DNA from: Glandiceps talaboti
Taxonomy: Eukaryota > Hemichordata > Enteropneusta > Spengelidae
NCBI RefSeq assembly: GCF_964340395.1
Contig: NC_135565.1
Location: forward strand, 10,926,742-10,949,241
DNA length: 22,500 nt
Reading direction: 5' to 3'
Positions 1-10,134 of this stretch are shown here, piece after piece (position 1 is the stretch's first letter; each line of letters starts with the position of its first letter). The translations under genes and the position numbers were made by a program. Below the pieces are notes generated by a model, which did no database searches, was not told the origin of the DNA, and worked only from the letters and a program-made list of their open reading frames with translations.

Positions 1-2596
1 ATTTCGAATTGCAATAGAGCGAGCTGAAATTAAGCTAATTGTCAAATTTGAAATGATTTCGTCACAAAAATTATACCTTTTTTGCTATATTACTATATTG
101 AATAATTCATTCTGAAATTAAAAGTTGAGGTAATATTTGTCTGAGGATGAAACTTTGTGGCCATTAGGTTTGCCTTCTGGTTTATAACTTCATTAGTCTA
201 AAACTAGCGACTTCACCATTATTTGAACTTCCGTAAAATTTGTTTGTGTTTTCCATTTTGATTTGGGTGCGGCTTAGCATGTATTGTCTTCGATGACGAT
301 GGCGCGACAAATGTATCAACACAAGTTTGTTACACATATGATTAAGTGATTAAAGTTATATCTTAGGTGATTGGTTGTTTCATAGTATAGTTGTATCTAC
401 ACATATCAGGCCTGTATACTAATTACTTTTGGATTTCAAGGTTATTTACCCTAAAGTCATTTTTAGAACGAGACTACATTTAAAGTATGTTATACCTCAT
501 CTGTCACCAATCTCGCATTGAGAGCCCTGTAGATATGGAGGCGTATTTATCACCAACAGCCGTATTTTTGCTCGATATCAAGTGATCACTGCAAGTTCCC
601 TTGTAAAAAAAACTAGCAGACAACTAGGATCCAGCTATAACCACCATTTCGAATACCAAATTTATTGTCAACCGTAGAAAATATCGTCGTTGTATACATT
701 GTAAAAAGTCACAGAGAAATTGTGAAAAATTCCACACAGAACATACGGTGAACGTCCGGCGGGCGAACGCACAGTCGTCACACGATCGTAAACATAAATT
801 CCTAATTTTATGAAGGATATCAAAATTACCGTAATTACCGGAAACATGACCTTCGCAAGAAGATAGTGAACATTATTTGGGAAATGACATTGTGATCATC
901 ATGTCGAACAAACCTACATGTATACATACTTACAAACACCACTCCTATTTAACCTAATCTCCTTGCTAGTCTTTTGAGGTTATTGTAAGTTGTGTTCATA
1001 ACAAAACGCATTTCATTTACCAAAATCAGACACACGTGAAGTGATTTTAATTATAATTCGACCATTTTCCAACTCGTCGCACACACTCAAACACACACAT
1101 ATATACACACACTGTCATATAAATATATATAAATATATAAATCATAGAGTTTGACAGGTTTACGTTAAGTAAATATGCATAAATAACGTTGCCAAAGACT
1201 TTTCTTTGTTTTCCCGTATACTGCCACTTGAATGATAGAGGGGTGAGACTCCACTTAAAATATGCATTGGGTTGAAGCACGAGAAGATACTGTCCCACCT
1301 TTTACAAGCAAAGGCGAAAATAAACGTTGCTGTAGTAAGTAAAGTATATTTTTTATGATATTGGCAAATATTTAAATCATCTAAGCGCCCAACTCACCAG
1401 ATGTGAACGGAATATCCTTCATAACGACTTTTTCTTAATCATTTGTCCCTAGCAGCACATGGAATGGAACTTGAAGCGTGCATTGTTAACATAATAGTAA
1501 AAGTCATTAAAGGGTTAATTTGCAATCCCCGGTCAATGTTTCGACACTACGCAACGTGTATTAAGCCAGTATTTTCACGAATACATATATATCCAAAGCA
1601 CAACTATTTAAAAAAAAACAGTGTTGTCAGTGACAGTTTTCTTTCATGTATATTCATAATTCCTTCGTCCACTGCAAAATTAGGAGATACAATTGTGTAA
1701 TGTTCTCAACAATGACCTACCCATGCACGTCTTATGAGCTATTGCTTCATATTAATCACTGTTTACATGATTAGGCAAATGACCGGAAGAAATTACACGT
1801 TACTATTTACAACATCAAGCAGTGTGTGACATGTGGCTTTATTATCCCTGGTGTTTGTACACAATTATATACATTTTAAAGCATTCATAAAATATTCATA
1901 ATTACACATGACCATTAATTATGCAAATGACTCATTTAAATCTAACTGATGACTTAGCTATTTTGGACACACATACTTTGTTATCAAATATAAATATACC
2001 AAATAAGATGAATTTGGACTTTACCTCCTTAATGTATTGTTTTAATTACCTTCATTAATTAATTAATTAATTAATTAATTAATTAATTAATTAATTATGC
2101 AATTGACTCATATAAACGAAACGCTTCTTCGAAAGTTTCATCTAATGTCTTCGTTGTCATCAATGTGAGTACAAAATCATATAACATTTTTACTCGGACA
2201 ATTTAGATACTGCCTAATCTCAATAATTATTTCAACTCTTGCAAATATTATTTAAAATAATTTAAAATCGAAAGCTTTATAACGCACGTGCACTTTGTCA
2301 ATCGTCATTATACGTGCTAAATCGTGAAATGTGATTTTTTATTTTATTTTTACAGTATAGCCAAATTATTGAAAAGTATTAATTATGCACATTATCAAAA
2401 ATATACATCTACAGGCTTTGTAGTACAGATGCTCTATGCTAACAATATACATGTCGAACCTTAACATTTGAATCTTGCACTTTAAGTATATAGCTAGAAT
2501 TAACATAACCATACATTATGCAATTAAAACAATAACATTAAAATGCTATATCATTAATTAAATATTTCTTTCTTTATTCGTACCATTTCTCAACAG
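1..2596. other. Upstream intron or flank, no exon recognised
   Basis: I read both strands and found no ankyrin-like island, no long open frame and no conserved domain. It contains a short CA/TA tract near 1080-1140, an ATTA microsatellite at 2054-2098, and two members of the loosely conserved motif resembling CTTGCATTNTTAAGATATAG (near 1472 and 2474). Exon 1 is entered through a splice acceptor, so at least its 3' part is intron. Where the gene begins is unknown. Confidence 0.6.
2054..2098. repeat. (ATTA)n microsatellite
   Basis: About eleven uninterrupted tetranucleotide units of ATTA, directly followed by ATGCAATTGACTCAT. That tail resembles ATGCAAATGACTCAT at about 1921, so the tract may have expanded inside an older dispersed repeat. 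Confidence 0.95.
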
Positions 2597-2698
2597 CAAG
2601 ACTCATCTAATGCAGCACAACTCTACTGGGCAATAAAGAACGGCATCGATGTCAAGGCATCAATGGAGAAATGTTTCGATATCGAAGATTGCATGGAG
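2597..2698 (+). CDS. Exon 1: ankyrin-like repeat, type A of block 1
   Basis: 34 codons, phase 0 at both ends, acceptor CAACAG and donor GAG|GTATGA. Residues 8-13 read QLYWAI, matching QLYWAV in exon 11 and the LAWCI of exon 22. The second half (ending FDIEDCME) departs from the ankyrin consensus: it lacks the usual LLxxGA helix-and-loop, so this is a degenerate or capping repeat. The frame is set by the acceptor; the alternative AG four bases downstream would shift the frame. Confidence 0.8.
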
Positions 2699-3750
2699 GT
2701 ATGATTTAATGAATATAATGGCACTATGTTTTTGTAACTTATCTTTCCAAGTATGTTAAAATATTACCTTAATGAATTTATTTGTCACCAAATGGGGAAG
2801 TACTACAATGGGTTATCTGTGTCTCCACCTTTCTGTGCGTCCATCCATACAACGGTAATATGACCATTGTTCTTTAACCATGACCCTCAGGATCAATTCT
2901 CAAAATCGAGACATTTTCTGCATAATAATGATAATAATAATAATTGTTATTATTATTATTATTATTCATAAATTTATTATTTATTTATTACACATTTGTC
3001 ACGGCACTGAAAAAGAAGACGTATTTTACATTCTTAGATAATCATAAAGGATACAGGGAGAGAAGGAAAATAGCAAAGCTAGTCCCGTCCGTCTCCAAGG
3101 AAACTGGCAGTGCAACATTTGTACAATTGAAATGTTTTAGTTTTACTTAGGGCAGTAAAGATGTTGGCTGAAATTTACATTATAAATAAATAAGATTCTT
3201 ACATAGTTCACAGTTTATATTATTGCAAAAATTAATTCTCGAAGTGAGTAGTTGAAATCATTCCTAGAAGACTAACTCTAAAATCAAGAAATAAAAAATT
3301 CCAAAATACAGTACCAGTATAACCATTTCTGTGTTCATTTTTGGTATGACGAGATTGTCTTTGTCTTTATTACGAGTGCTATAGTGGTGATTACGAAAAG
3401 TGCAGTAATCTGTCATATAATGAGGTAATAACTAATTTCTTTTTAATCACATGTATACCTAATCAAATAAATATGTTGCCTCTTTTCAGTCATAGAAATA
3501 AAGTGTAAGCGGGGAAATGTGTCTTCTATTAAGACCTGTTTTCCCACAAGGTTACATCACAAAGAAAGCTATAAGCATGCATCTCAACCTGGCCATCTGT
3601 ACGTATATAATTCCAAGTGGAATTAGCGCCCAAATCAGCTACCAGCCAAGCTACACAGGTTACCTCTGAACTGCATTTTGCTAGATAATCATGTCAGTTC
3701 TAGATAACAAACAGTGACTTATCTTTCTAATTTTGACGCACGAAATGAAG
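2699..3750 (+). other. Intron 1 (about 1.05 kb)
   Basis: GT at 2699 and AG at 3749-3750. It holds a triplet microsatellite (2922-2966) and an old repeat-like stretch near 2800-2900. An open stretch of 68 codons at 2944-3150 has no recognisable domain and is taken as chance. Confidence 0.75.
2922..2966. repeat. (AAT)n-(ATT)n mirror microsatellite
   Basis: AAT units run into ATT units around the centre AATTGTTATT, so the tract is self-complementary and could form a hairpin of about 20 bp per arm. It lies in intron 1. Confidence 0.85.
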
Positions 3751-3846
3751 AATGGTTTGACAATACTACACCAACTTGCCAAGGATGGAATATTGGACAA
3801 TGTAAAGAAATGCCCGAAGCCAAAATCATTTGATATGCTTGATAAG
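3751..3846 (+). CDS. Exon 2: ankyrin repeat, type B of block 1
   Basis: 32 codons, phase 0, donor AAG|GTAGGC. It opens NGLTILHQLAKDG, a clear ankyrin first helix, and closes FDMLDK. The closest relatives here are exon 12 (NGLKLLHVFAKHG) and exon 23 (NGDSILHHFVKK). The acceptor is an AAG (AATGAAG) with a pyrimidine run TCTTTCTAATTTT about 15-25 bases upstream, weaker than its neighbours. The nearest upstream CAG would bring in a stop, so this is the only workable start. Residues 18-28 are shortened compared with a standard repeat. Confidence 0.82.
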
Positions 3847-4649
3847 GTAGGCAAAGAAAGTATATATTACAACATCCTTTCCATGATGAAGCAATATTGT
3901 CACAAAATGGTGACAAATAATTATAAGTTTAACCGTCCGACAGGGTCAGTGACTTTAGATTGACCGGTGATACTTGCTGACTAGTTATGGAAATTGTAAA
4001 TCAGCATGTTTCGACAGTTGGCTGGAAAGTACATAAACAATGATTGGTGAATGTGCACATATTATGAGGGAATATTATGAGGGACACATAGTCGCTATTA
4101 CTAGTATAAAAGTACCAACATTTGTCAGTTCTGGGAGCTGGTCTTCAGAATTGTATATGGGATAAACCTACAACATTGTTGTAATATACTGTTTATATTC
4201 ATGTATGGGGAAGTTCTGAACTAAGTTATTACTTTTAGAAACTCAACATTTTGCCATGAATGTGAACATTACATTGTGTGGAACTGTGTTTTCTATTCGT
4301 GAACATTTGACAACGTCTTCCACGATCTGTGTATATGTTGCGATATACACGGTCTGCCCCTAGTCTGCGCTTCGATACAACTCAAAAGAGACTGTACGTT
4401 GAACATTGTGAGTGGTTTTCTTTGCCACAACCAGCAACCAGTAATGTTCAAGTGTACTCTAAGTTTTGTATAACTTTTTAATCCTCATTTATATGCTCCG
4501 GCCTACATTCGATCTAGTTTTGACCCTAAAATGGAGTCTTCGGATTAACTATGACTATATCTCTCCATTTGCATATCGTAGAAGTAAGAGGCAACAGATG
4601 GTCGACTTCGTTAAACATCCATCTATCAATGTTTTTTTTATGTTATCAG
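3847..4649 (+). other. Intron 2 (about 0.8 kb)
   Basis: GT-AG, pyrimidine-rich before the acceptor (GTTTTTTTTATGTTATCAG). A short direct duplication (ATTATGAGGGA twice, near 4060-4085) is the only structure I noticed. Confidence 0.75.
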
Positions 4650-4742
4650 GAAGATAGGACGGCGCTTTACCATGCTGCAAACGGGGACATAGTAAAATAC
4701 TTAAAAGAAAAGGGAGCCAAGAAACTTCATAAGGATAACGAG
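4650..4742 (+). CDS. Exon 3: ankyrin repeat, type C of block 1
   Basis: 31 codons, phase 0, acceptor TTATCAG, donor GAG|GTAATG. It opens EDRTALYHAANGDIVKYLK and closes GAKKLHKDNE. At 31 codons it is the shortest exon, missing two or three residues in the turn between the helices (AANGDIV in place of AAxxGHxxIV). LHKD near the end recurs in exon 13 and as LHKN in exon 24, which marks the type-C position. Confidence 0.88.
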
Positions 4743-5299
4743 GTAATGCGAAATTGTAATTTAGTGATGTCTTTTGCATCATATACTGTACATATTTATT
4801 CGTAATCGTGGTAAGTCTTTATATTGTACCAAGACACATTATCGGAAAACAAAATGCATATATATGTTATGCAAAATGCATATAAATGTTATATATAGCT
4901 TTATTTGCAAATTTTATGGCTCATTCAAATGAGTAATTGCAATCAATAGGTATCATTAAGCCTCATTGGACACATACGCTTTAAGTAATCAAATGTATGT
5001 ACGAATGTTTTTGAAATTCGAAGCTTGAATTTTAAGAATATAGCAAGTATGCTGTTATAAGTGCATGTAGAATGTCCATCATATCACACAAATTTCGAAG
5101 GATATCTCACCAATTATGTTATATTCATTTTTATGTTCCCATATTATTGTTCCGATGTATCCTCATTATATTTTCTTTTTCATTTGTATTTATAAATTGT
5201 TGTGATGTTTGATTATCGCCCTAAAAATAAAGTTATGGTGAATCATCATTCATTGTGAAAAGTTACAGTTATCACAATTTTACACTGTCATTGTTTCAG
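4743..5299 (+). other. Intron 3
   Basis: GT-AG intron of 557 bases, acceptor TTGTTTCAG. Around 4860-5060 it holds a diverged relative of sequence at 1919-2000: both carry ATGCAAA..., then TTGGACACA, then a TATCAAATAT-like segment. No coding potential was seen. Confidence 0.7.
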
Positions 5300-5404
5300 A
5301 CAACACTGCTTCATTGGGCAGTAGACAATAATCTAAAGGAAATTACTAAAACACTGGTAAAGGCAAACGAAGATATTGATGAAGAATTCACAATAGGACA
5401 AAAG
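5300..5404 (+). CDS. Exon 4: ankyrin repeat, type D of block 1, GC splice donor
   Basis: 35 codons, acceptor GTTTCAG. It opens TTLLHWAVDNNLKEITKTL, a good ankyrin helix pair, and closes FTIGQK. The donor is AAG|GCAAGT: GC in place of GT, otherwise a perfect match to the donor consensus. Phase 0 is kept exactly as in the other exons, which supports the GC reading. The next GT downstream would carry the frame past extra residues outside the repeat. Related to exon 14 (PLLWAVEDGD). Confidence 0.83.
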
Positions 5405-6628
5405 GCAAGTACCCAGTATTTGTAGCTTTATATAGTAACATGTGAACCAATCATGGCAAATTAATTAACCCACAGAAATGACCCATTTGCTCGTCTGTCA
5501 ATCCGAAAGCCCGAGTGCGTGACAAGTGATATCTCTATCGGACCCCAATGACTTGATTTCAATCAAATCTGGCACAAATTTCAATAACGTAAATTATGAT
5601 TCATTGGCATGTCACTTATCAGAACCGACATTTTCTGCTGAAACCAAGATCCATGACCCTGACATGAATCAGATTAGTGTAATTATCAAAATTCGGCAAT
5701 TTCACAAATTGCTCATTAACAATTAATAAAGGCTACATAATCATCCTTAATAGGAAATTTACTTCTTGTAATCAACGTACATATATCTACAAATGATATG
5801 AAATATGAAGGATGCACACTTAAGATATTGCTGAATTAACAACAACTCTTATGCAAATGACATAATTAAAAGCCATGCTACCTTTAATACATCTCTGTTA
5901 TAGCGAAAGTTTGGTCAAAGTTGCATGGAACTTGAAGCTTGCATTGTTAAGATATTTGATTATTGCGTAAATACCAAAAAAAACTTAATTATGGAAATAG
6001 CTCGTTGTATCACTTTCGTATTGTCAAAACTTGTTTTCAATTATATGTAATTTTACACTTGCATTCTTACGATATAGTTCAATTGTTTGAAATTGCTGGT
6101 TCTACACATTAGACACTAATATTTAGATGATGTCTATCAACAAACAATCTGTTCTTTCTATTACCATATAAAGACACAAACGCCAGCGTACAGAGACATA
6201 CATTCATATACAAGGTCACACAGCAAGTTATGATAATTTTGGGTTTTATATAGCGTTTCCCCCCTGTGTGCTCAAACTACTTTACAATTATAACCCCCGA
6301 CACGGATCTATAGCGGCACAACAGCCCTTTACTTTCTCAACTCCCTGGGAGCATAAAAATCCCTCGCAGCCTCTATACGCGTATAGGATTATCGGGTCCC
6401 CAATAATACAGCGGGGTTGACTGGTGCACAATCGTAACTTTAGCCATTCAGAAAGAAACTGAAAGCGACGGGTCTCGAACCTGCAAACTGCAGATTCCTA
6501 GCCGGCCACCATTCGCCCATCCTGACTCCAAGTTATCATATACTTTTGAAGTTTTGTACACATTTCAGACACCAGACATTTTTGCTCTAACACTTCCTAT
6601 AACATATCAAAATTCTTTTTTATACTAG
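5405..6628 (+). other. Intron 4 (about 1.2 kb, GC-AG type)
   Basis: It starts GCAAGT and ends TATACTAG. It contains two members of the CTTGCATTNTTAAGATATAG-like motif (near 5934 and 6058) and a SINE-like segment (6236-6540). The open stretch at 5526-5726 shows no domain; its sequence resembles the dispersed family also seen near 18400-18900. Confidence 0.7.
6236..6540 (-). repeat. Candidate tRNA-derived SINE or SINE fragment
   Basis: Read on the minus strand, GGTTCGAGACC (6471-6481) matches a Pol III B box. Upstream of it, at about 6500-6520, TGGTGGCCGGCTAGG looks like a degenerate A box and D arm, and TGCAG...CTGCAG flanks resemble a T-arm. The rest, toward 6240, is more GC-rich than the surrounding intron and carries the AGCG...CTCAAA...CTTTACAATTA kind of block often seen in invertebrate short repeats. 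No poly(A) tail or clear target-site duplication was found, so the borders are approximate. Confidence 0.45.
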
Positions 6629-6736
6629 AGCAACAAAACCACGGTGACTGTTCTACAGCACATGTCAATCTGTGGAAACGTTGACGCTGTGAAACTTTGC
6701 CTAGAAGTAGGTGCCAAGGTGAATAAACTTGACAAG
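6629..6736 (+). CDS. Exon 5: ankyrin repeat, type E of block 1
   Basis: 36 codons, phase 0, acceptor TATACTAG, donor AAG|GTATGG. The first loop is extended (SNKTTVTVLQHMSICGN), followed by a standard helix 2 (VDAVKLCLEVGAK) and VNKLDK. The extra three residues before VLQH match exon 15 (GNGNYSTILHLMAKSGN), as does GAKVN near the end. A second AG two bases downstream (CTAGAG) would break the frame. Confidence 0.87.
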
Positions 6737-7112
6737 GTATGGAATGATCATTATATTTAAAGAAGTACATATCAGTAATCTGTCAATGTCATTGGTTTGG
6801 AAATTTCTTGAAATCAACAAATGCAATACTGCATCTAAAGCTTCTTTGTGTACGTGTCTTTTTTGTATGTCTGTTTGAAAATTCCACAAATAAAAAAGAT
6901 CTAGTTACTGATGTTAATGCTTTCGTATGTGTACACATGTGCGCACTTATGATATTTCTATGTCTTACTACATCCAGATATGATGTTAATGGTGAACAGC
7001 GATCTACGAACAACGATATCACTATGCTCGAGCCATTTATTAGAAATAACTGTATTCGAAGCAATATAAACTTATATTTCATTTCCCTTTCTTCTGTTTA
7101 TTACATGTCTAG
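6737..7112 (+). other. Intron 5
   Basis: 376 bases, GT-AG, acceptor ACATGTCTAG. Overlapping open frames on both strands at 6789-7146 have no domain and are treated as chance. Confidence 0.75.
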
Positions 7113-7217
7113 AAGACTCAAGAAACCCCCCTTTCATATGCAGTGAAAAATAAACACACTACCGTAGTAACAGAACTCTTAAAGAAAGGTGCCACCTTTC
7201 CAACATACCTTATTGGG
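7113..7217 (+). CDS. Exon 6: ankyrin repeat, type F of block 1
   Basis: 35 codons, phase 0, acceptor GTCTAG, donor GGG|GTAAGT (strong). It reads KTQETPLSYAVKNKHTTVV, then TELLKKGATFPTYLIG. The tail FPTYLIG is unusual for an ankyrin repeat and leads into the linker exon. Starting three bases later (after TAGAAG) is also in frame and would only drop the first lysine. Confidence 0.85.
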
Positions 7218-7349
7218 GTAAGTAACCATTTGATCATGACTTCGATTGTGCTCGATACTAGACACTGACTCTTTAATGAAACGTAAACTGATTCCGTCGT
7301 GTGGACAAAACCATTTAAACGTTTTTGTCCACTTACGTCTTGTCGGTGA

Positions 7350-7360
7350 GGGGGGGGGGG
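7350..7360 (+). repeat. Poly(G) run of 11
   Basis: Homopolymer of eleven G in an AT-rich intron. Its length may be unreliable in the assembly. Confidence 0.9.
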
Positions 7361-7669
7361 CGCTGCAAGAATAGCATTTTAAGATAATTGCCCAGGACAC
7401 AAAGCCATTTATAAAGTTAACAGAATGACTAACGATATCACAAGAAACACCCGTAATACTGTACATTTGGCTAATGTAAATTCATCATGAATTTTGAAGC
7501 TATACTTTTATCCATGCAATGTTGTGATCAGATTCAGATAGAAAATTATATGTGTTTTATATAACAATGTACATCCATAGAACACAGACCATATATACAG
7601 ACTATACCTGCCATATTATAAAATTTCGTTATCATAATTAATGATAGTTATTGTTTAAGTAATAGTTCC

Positions 7670-7672
<3 letters not shown>

Positions 7673-7746
<74 letters not shown>
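7673..7746. repeat. (TA)n microsatellite
   Basis: About 37 pure TA units abutting the left side of the Penelope-associated fragment at 7746-7797. Confidence 0.97.
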
Positions 7747-7749
<3 letters not shown>

Positions 7750-7794
7750 TTGATAGTTCTGGAACTCTGTCTTAGCAGATTGATACTCACCGAG

Positions 7795-7797
<3 letters not shown>
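7746..7797 (+). mobile_element. Fragment of the hammerhead-bearing retroelement family (copy c1)
   Basis: AGTTTTGATAGTTCTGGAAC matches the terminal arm seen at 16444 and 20018. CAGATTGATACTCACCGAGT matches 16562 and, inverted, 19959. The two parts are joined directly here, whereas about 60-100 bases separate them in the longer copies, so this is an internally deleted copy. TA tracts flank both sides. Confidence 0.75.

Positions 7798-7881
<84 letters not shown>
7796..7881. repeat. (TA)n microsatellite
   Basis: About 43 pure TA units, starting at the GAGTTA end of fragment c1. Confidence 0.97.
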
Positions 7882-7885
<4 letters not shown>

Positions 7886-8030
7886 CATTAGCGATGACAT
7901 GTATATGCTGGCGTAAACACTGCTCAATGCATATATATGTAGAGATGTATAAATAACACAACATCCGGCAAGACACACACGCACGCTTAATTTACGCCTG
8001 ACTTATTATTGTATTTTGTTCCTGTCAAAG

Positions 8031-8165
8031 GGTAAACAAGGTGGAAGGTCTAAATCAGTACCTGCATTGCCTCGTCCTATGAATATTACTATCAAAGACT
8101 ACAAGGACTACGATTACTTTCAAACAGTTATCGACGCTAGCAAAGGGCTGACGACATATCAGGAA
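8031..8165 (+). CDS. Exon 7: linker exon between ankyrin repeats
   Basis: 45 codons, phase 0, acceptor TCAAAG, donor GAA|GTAAGT. The first half is basic and proline-containing (GKQGGRSKSVPALPRP); the second half is acidic-aromatic (KDYKDYDYFQ) followed by TVIDASKGLTTYQE, which may be a remnant helix. It is the longest exon and the only one without a recognisable ankyrin core. It keeps the phase and strong donor of its neighbours, so it is very probably coding. It may be a hinge between two solenoid segments. Confidence 0.72.
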
Positions 8166-8585
8166 GTAAGTTTCTTACACTCTGTAAATATGGATACATA
8201 TCTCAGGATTTTAATATGCAATGCTTGCACAACCACAATGTGCATTGTAGTAAACTAAAACATTTCATCCTTTTCTGCATTATGTATCCCTTAACAGTTA
8301 ACTTAAATACGTTTAAAGTGCATGTCCATACAATTCCATTGCAATATACACACCCCTATTCCAGGATACTCGTCGAATACATACATATTTTTATAAGCAT
8401 TATTGCAAAAGGAATGTAGTAGTTTCATATGATATAATACGTGTTTCACAAGATTAACAGAGATGGCGTCATTATTGAACAGATTAACATTTATCTATAG
8501 CAATTAATTTGTGACCATTACCTCGGGTCGCAAAACACATTCGTCTAAGCATGTACCCTGATTCCATCCATCTCCTTCTTCACAG
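8166..8585 (+). other. Intron 7
   Basis: 420 bases, GT-AG, with a long pyrimidine tract before TTCTTCACAG. Nothing else recognised. Confidence 0.78.
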
Positions 8586-8684
8586 GATGTGCAAGAGATG
8601 ATGAAATTAGCACTAAACGATGATAACGTACGCATCTTAAATACACTCGTTAAATCTGGAGTAGACATTGATATGAAGCTTAAG
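8586..8684 (+). CDS. Exon 8: ankyrin repeat
   Basis: 33 codons, phase 0, acceptor TTCACAG, donor AAG|GTAAGA. It reads DVQEMMKLALNDDNVRILN, then TLVKSGVDIDMKLK. The TPLH motif is replaced by EMMKLAL, as expected for a module-opening repeat of the A/D type; helix 2 and the SGVDID loop are canonical. With exons 9 and 10 it makes the third three-exon module of block 1. Confidence 0.87.
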
Positions 8685-8888
8685 GTAAGAATCCAAATTT
8701 CGTCATTAATTGTTTGTCATAATCTCCCATAGCTTCAAGCAGGTCAGGATGCCTGACTTTATCACTATCTCAGATTCACATAAATGCTGATCCAAACAGA
8801 TTATGATTAGTATTATTATTTGAATTTTATACTATTTTTTGTAATATTAAATTTGTTTTTTGACTGTGTTTTCTTATCCACTGAATAG

Positions 8889-8987
8889 GACGGTAAAACG
8901 ATTCTTCATCATGCTGTAAATGCTGGAAAGGAAGCGTTTGTCAAATTTATCATAAACGAGAAAGGAGATTTGAATGCAACAGACCAG
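8889..8987 (+). CDS. Exon 9: ankyrin repeat
   Basis: 33 codons, phase 0, acceptor TGAATAG, donor CAG|GTATTC. DGKTILHHAVNAGKEAFVKF is a textbook ankyrin start, followed by GDLNATDQ. The preceding intron 8 (8685-8888) is only 204 bases, the shortest in the window. Confidence 0.92.
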
Positions 8988-9422
8988 GTATTCATTTTTA
9001 CGTCATTTTTCTGTCCTTCATATTTTATGAAATAATTGTATGTGTATGTGTATGTCTATAGAATGGAATTATTTTAGCCCAAAAACATGAGATTGAGGAA
9101 TTTGAATCTGGGAAAGAGTGTTAGCATTGTATAATACAAATCCATTTAATCTTAATTTAAGAATCGTAATTTAAGAGTTATGCTATATGAGCTTATTTAC
9201 TAATTGTCTGATGAATTTATTACAAAAACAAATATAAATATCCTATGCTTAAATGTGTATTACTTATGTGTGACTACTTGCGCATGTCTTTCTAGGTGTA
9301 ATATTTGCCTTTCATGTGTGTACTTTTATTTTCCACGGTAAAATAATTTTCTCTGACAACGTTGGGAATGTAATGGAGATTCTATTTATATGCTAAAAAT
9401 ATGTTAACATGTATTTCAACAG
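8988..9422 (+). other. Intron 9
   Basis: 435 bases, GT-AG, acceptor TTCAACAG. Nothing recognised beyond AT-rich sequence. Confidence 0.78.
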
Positions 9423-9518
9423 GTGGAGAAAACTCCCCTTCGATATGCTGCCGAGTCTGGACATATTGAACTAATGAAACTATTGTTACACCAGAATAGC
9501 AGAATTCATCCCCACACG
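9423..9518 (+). CDS. Exon 10: ankyrin repeat, last of block 1 (type J)
   Basis: 32 codons, phase 0, acceptor TCAACAG, donor ACG|GTAAAT. VEKTPLRYAAESGHIELMKL followed by LLHQNSRIHPHT is a near-consensus repeat. The closing IHPHT is shared with exon 21 (IHPDI), and both are followed by a type-A exon. This marks the end of a higher-order block. Confidence 0.93.
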
Positions 9519-10134
9519 GTAAATTCTTTTTGTAAGATATTTACACATTTTTAAAACTGATCTATTTGTAAACCAATGTCTCATTGAGTTTAGAATTTGA
9601 TTGTTTTTGTTTATTTACTGAACCTTAATACGAAAAGTCATATTTGACCATATCTTTCCACCGGGGTAAATCTTTAGCAGAGGATGTGTAAATGTGGTGA
9701 GTCTTTGACTTAATTTACCCCGGTGATCTCTCCCCTGGGGGTTGTAGACAGTCAAAAGTGGTACTGTGTTTCGTACTACCCCTGGACAGAGATGAGGGTT
9801 AGGTGGGTCACAGGTTGGGTAAAGGTGGGGTAAAGGTGGGACATTAGACTTTTCGTGTAGTGCTGTGTACTACATCGATGTATTGCATAAGAGAACACCA
9901 CAAACGTCCAGGCGAAAGCTGGGGTTCTACACTGCAGCACTCAGTTCGTGGTGTGCTGAAAGACTATTTTAAAGAATATGTTTACTCCATTACAGTACAT
10001 GTATATTAAATATGGCGTGCTATAATGTATGGCTGGTGAGTGATGGAGCACGTATATAAATGCTTGATATAGGTATGGTTAATAAGTTATACATACAAGG
10101 AATAAAAAGAAATGTTAATCTTCTTCTTTCAAAG
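9519..10134 (+). other. Intron 10, containing a MITE
   Basis: 616 bases, GT-AG with an AAG acceptor (CTTTCAAAG) after a good pyrimidine run (CTTCTTCTTTC). Its middle is taken up by the MITE at 9624-9862. Confidence 0.78.
9624..9862. mobile_element. CACTA-type MITE, diverged copy
   Basis: The left end has TACGAAAAGTCATATTTGA and the right end GACTTTTCGTGTAGTG, the same ends as the element at 13964-14210. The interior is alignable along its length (shared CTTTCCACCGG, GATGTGTAAATGTGGTGAG, CTCCCCTGGGGGTTGTAG). A subterminal 13-bp inverted repeat CACCGGGGTAAAT (9659-9671) pairs with 9713-9725. The outer left TIR has decayed. CTG lies just outside both ends (9618-9620 and 9863-9865), but with a few unexplained bases on the left, so the duplication is uncertain. 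No transposase ORF. Confidence 0.8.

Larger units (their letters stand above)
7218..8030 (+). other. Intron 6, with TA microsatellites
   Basis: 813 bases, GT-AG with an AAG acceptor (CCTGTCAAAG). It holds an 11-G run (7350-7360) and two long TA tracts separated by a 52-bp element fragment. Confidence 0.75.

Noticed and set aside
1443-1700. 85-codon ORF starting just after AGCAGCACATGG
   Set aside because: No ankyrin core; part of it (GGAACTTGAAGCGTGCATTG) is a copy of an intronic repeat also found at about 5928.
4858-4892. Short direct repeat ATGCATATA(T/A)ATGTTAT
   Set aside because: Two units only, in AT-rich sequence; expected by chance or slippage.
6789-7146. Overlapping ORFs of about 100 codons on both strands
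   Set aside because: No recognisable motifs. The + frame runs out of intron 5 into exon 6 in a different reading frame from the ankyrin repeat.
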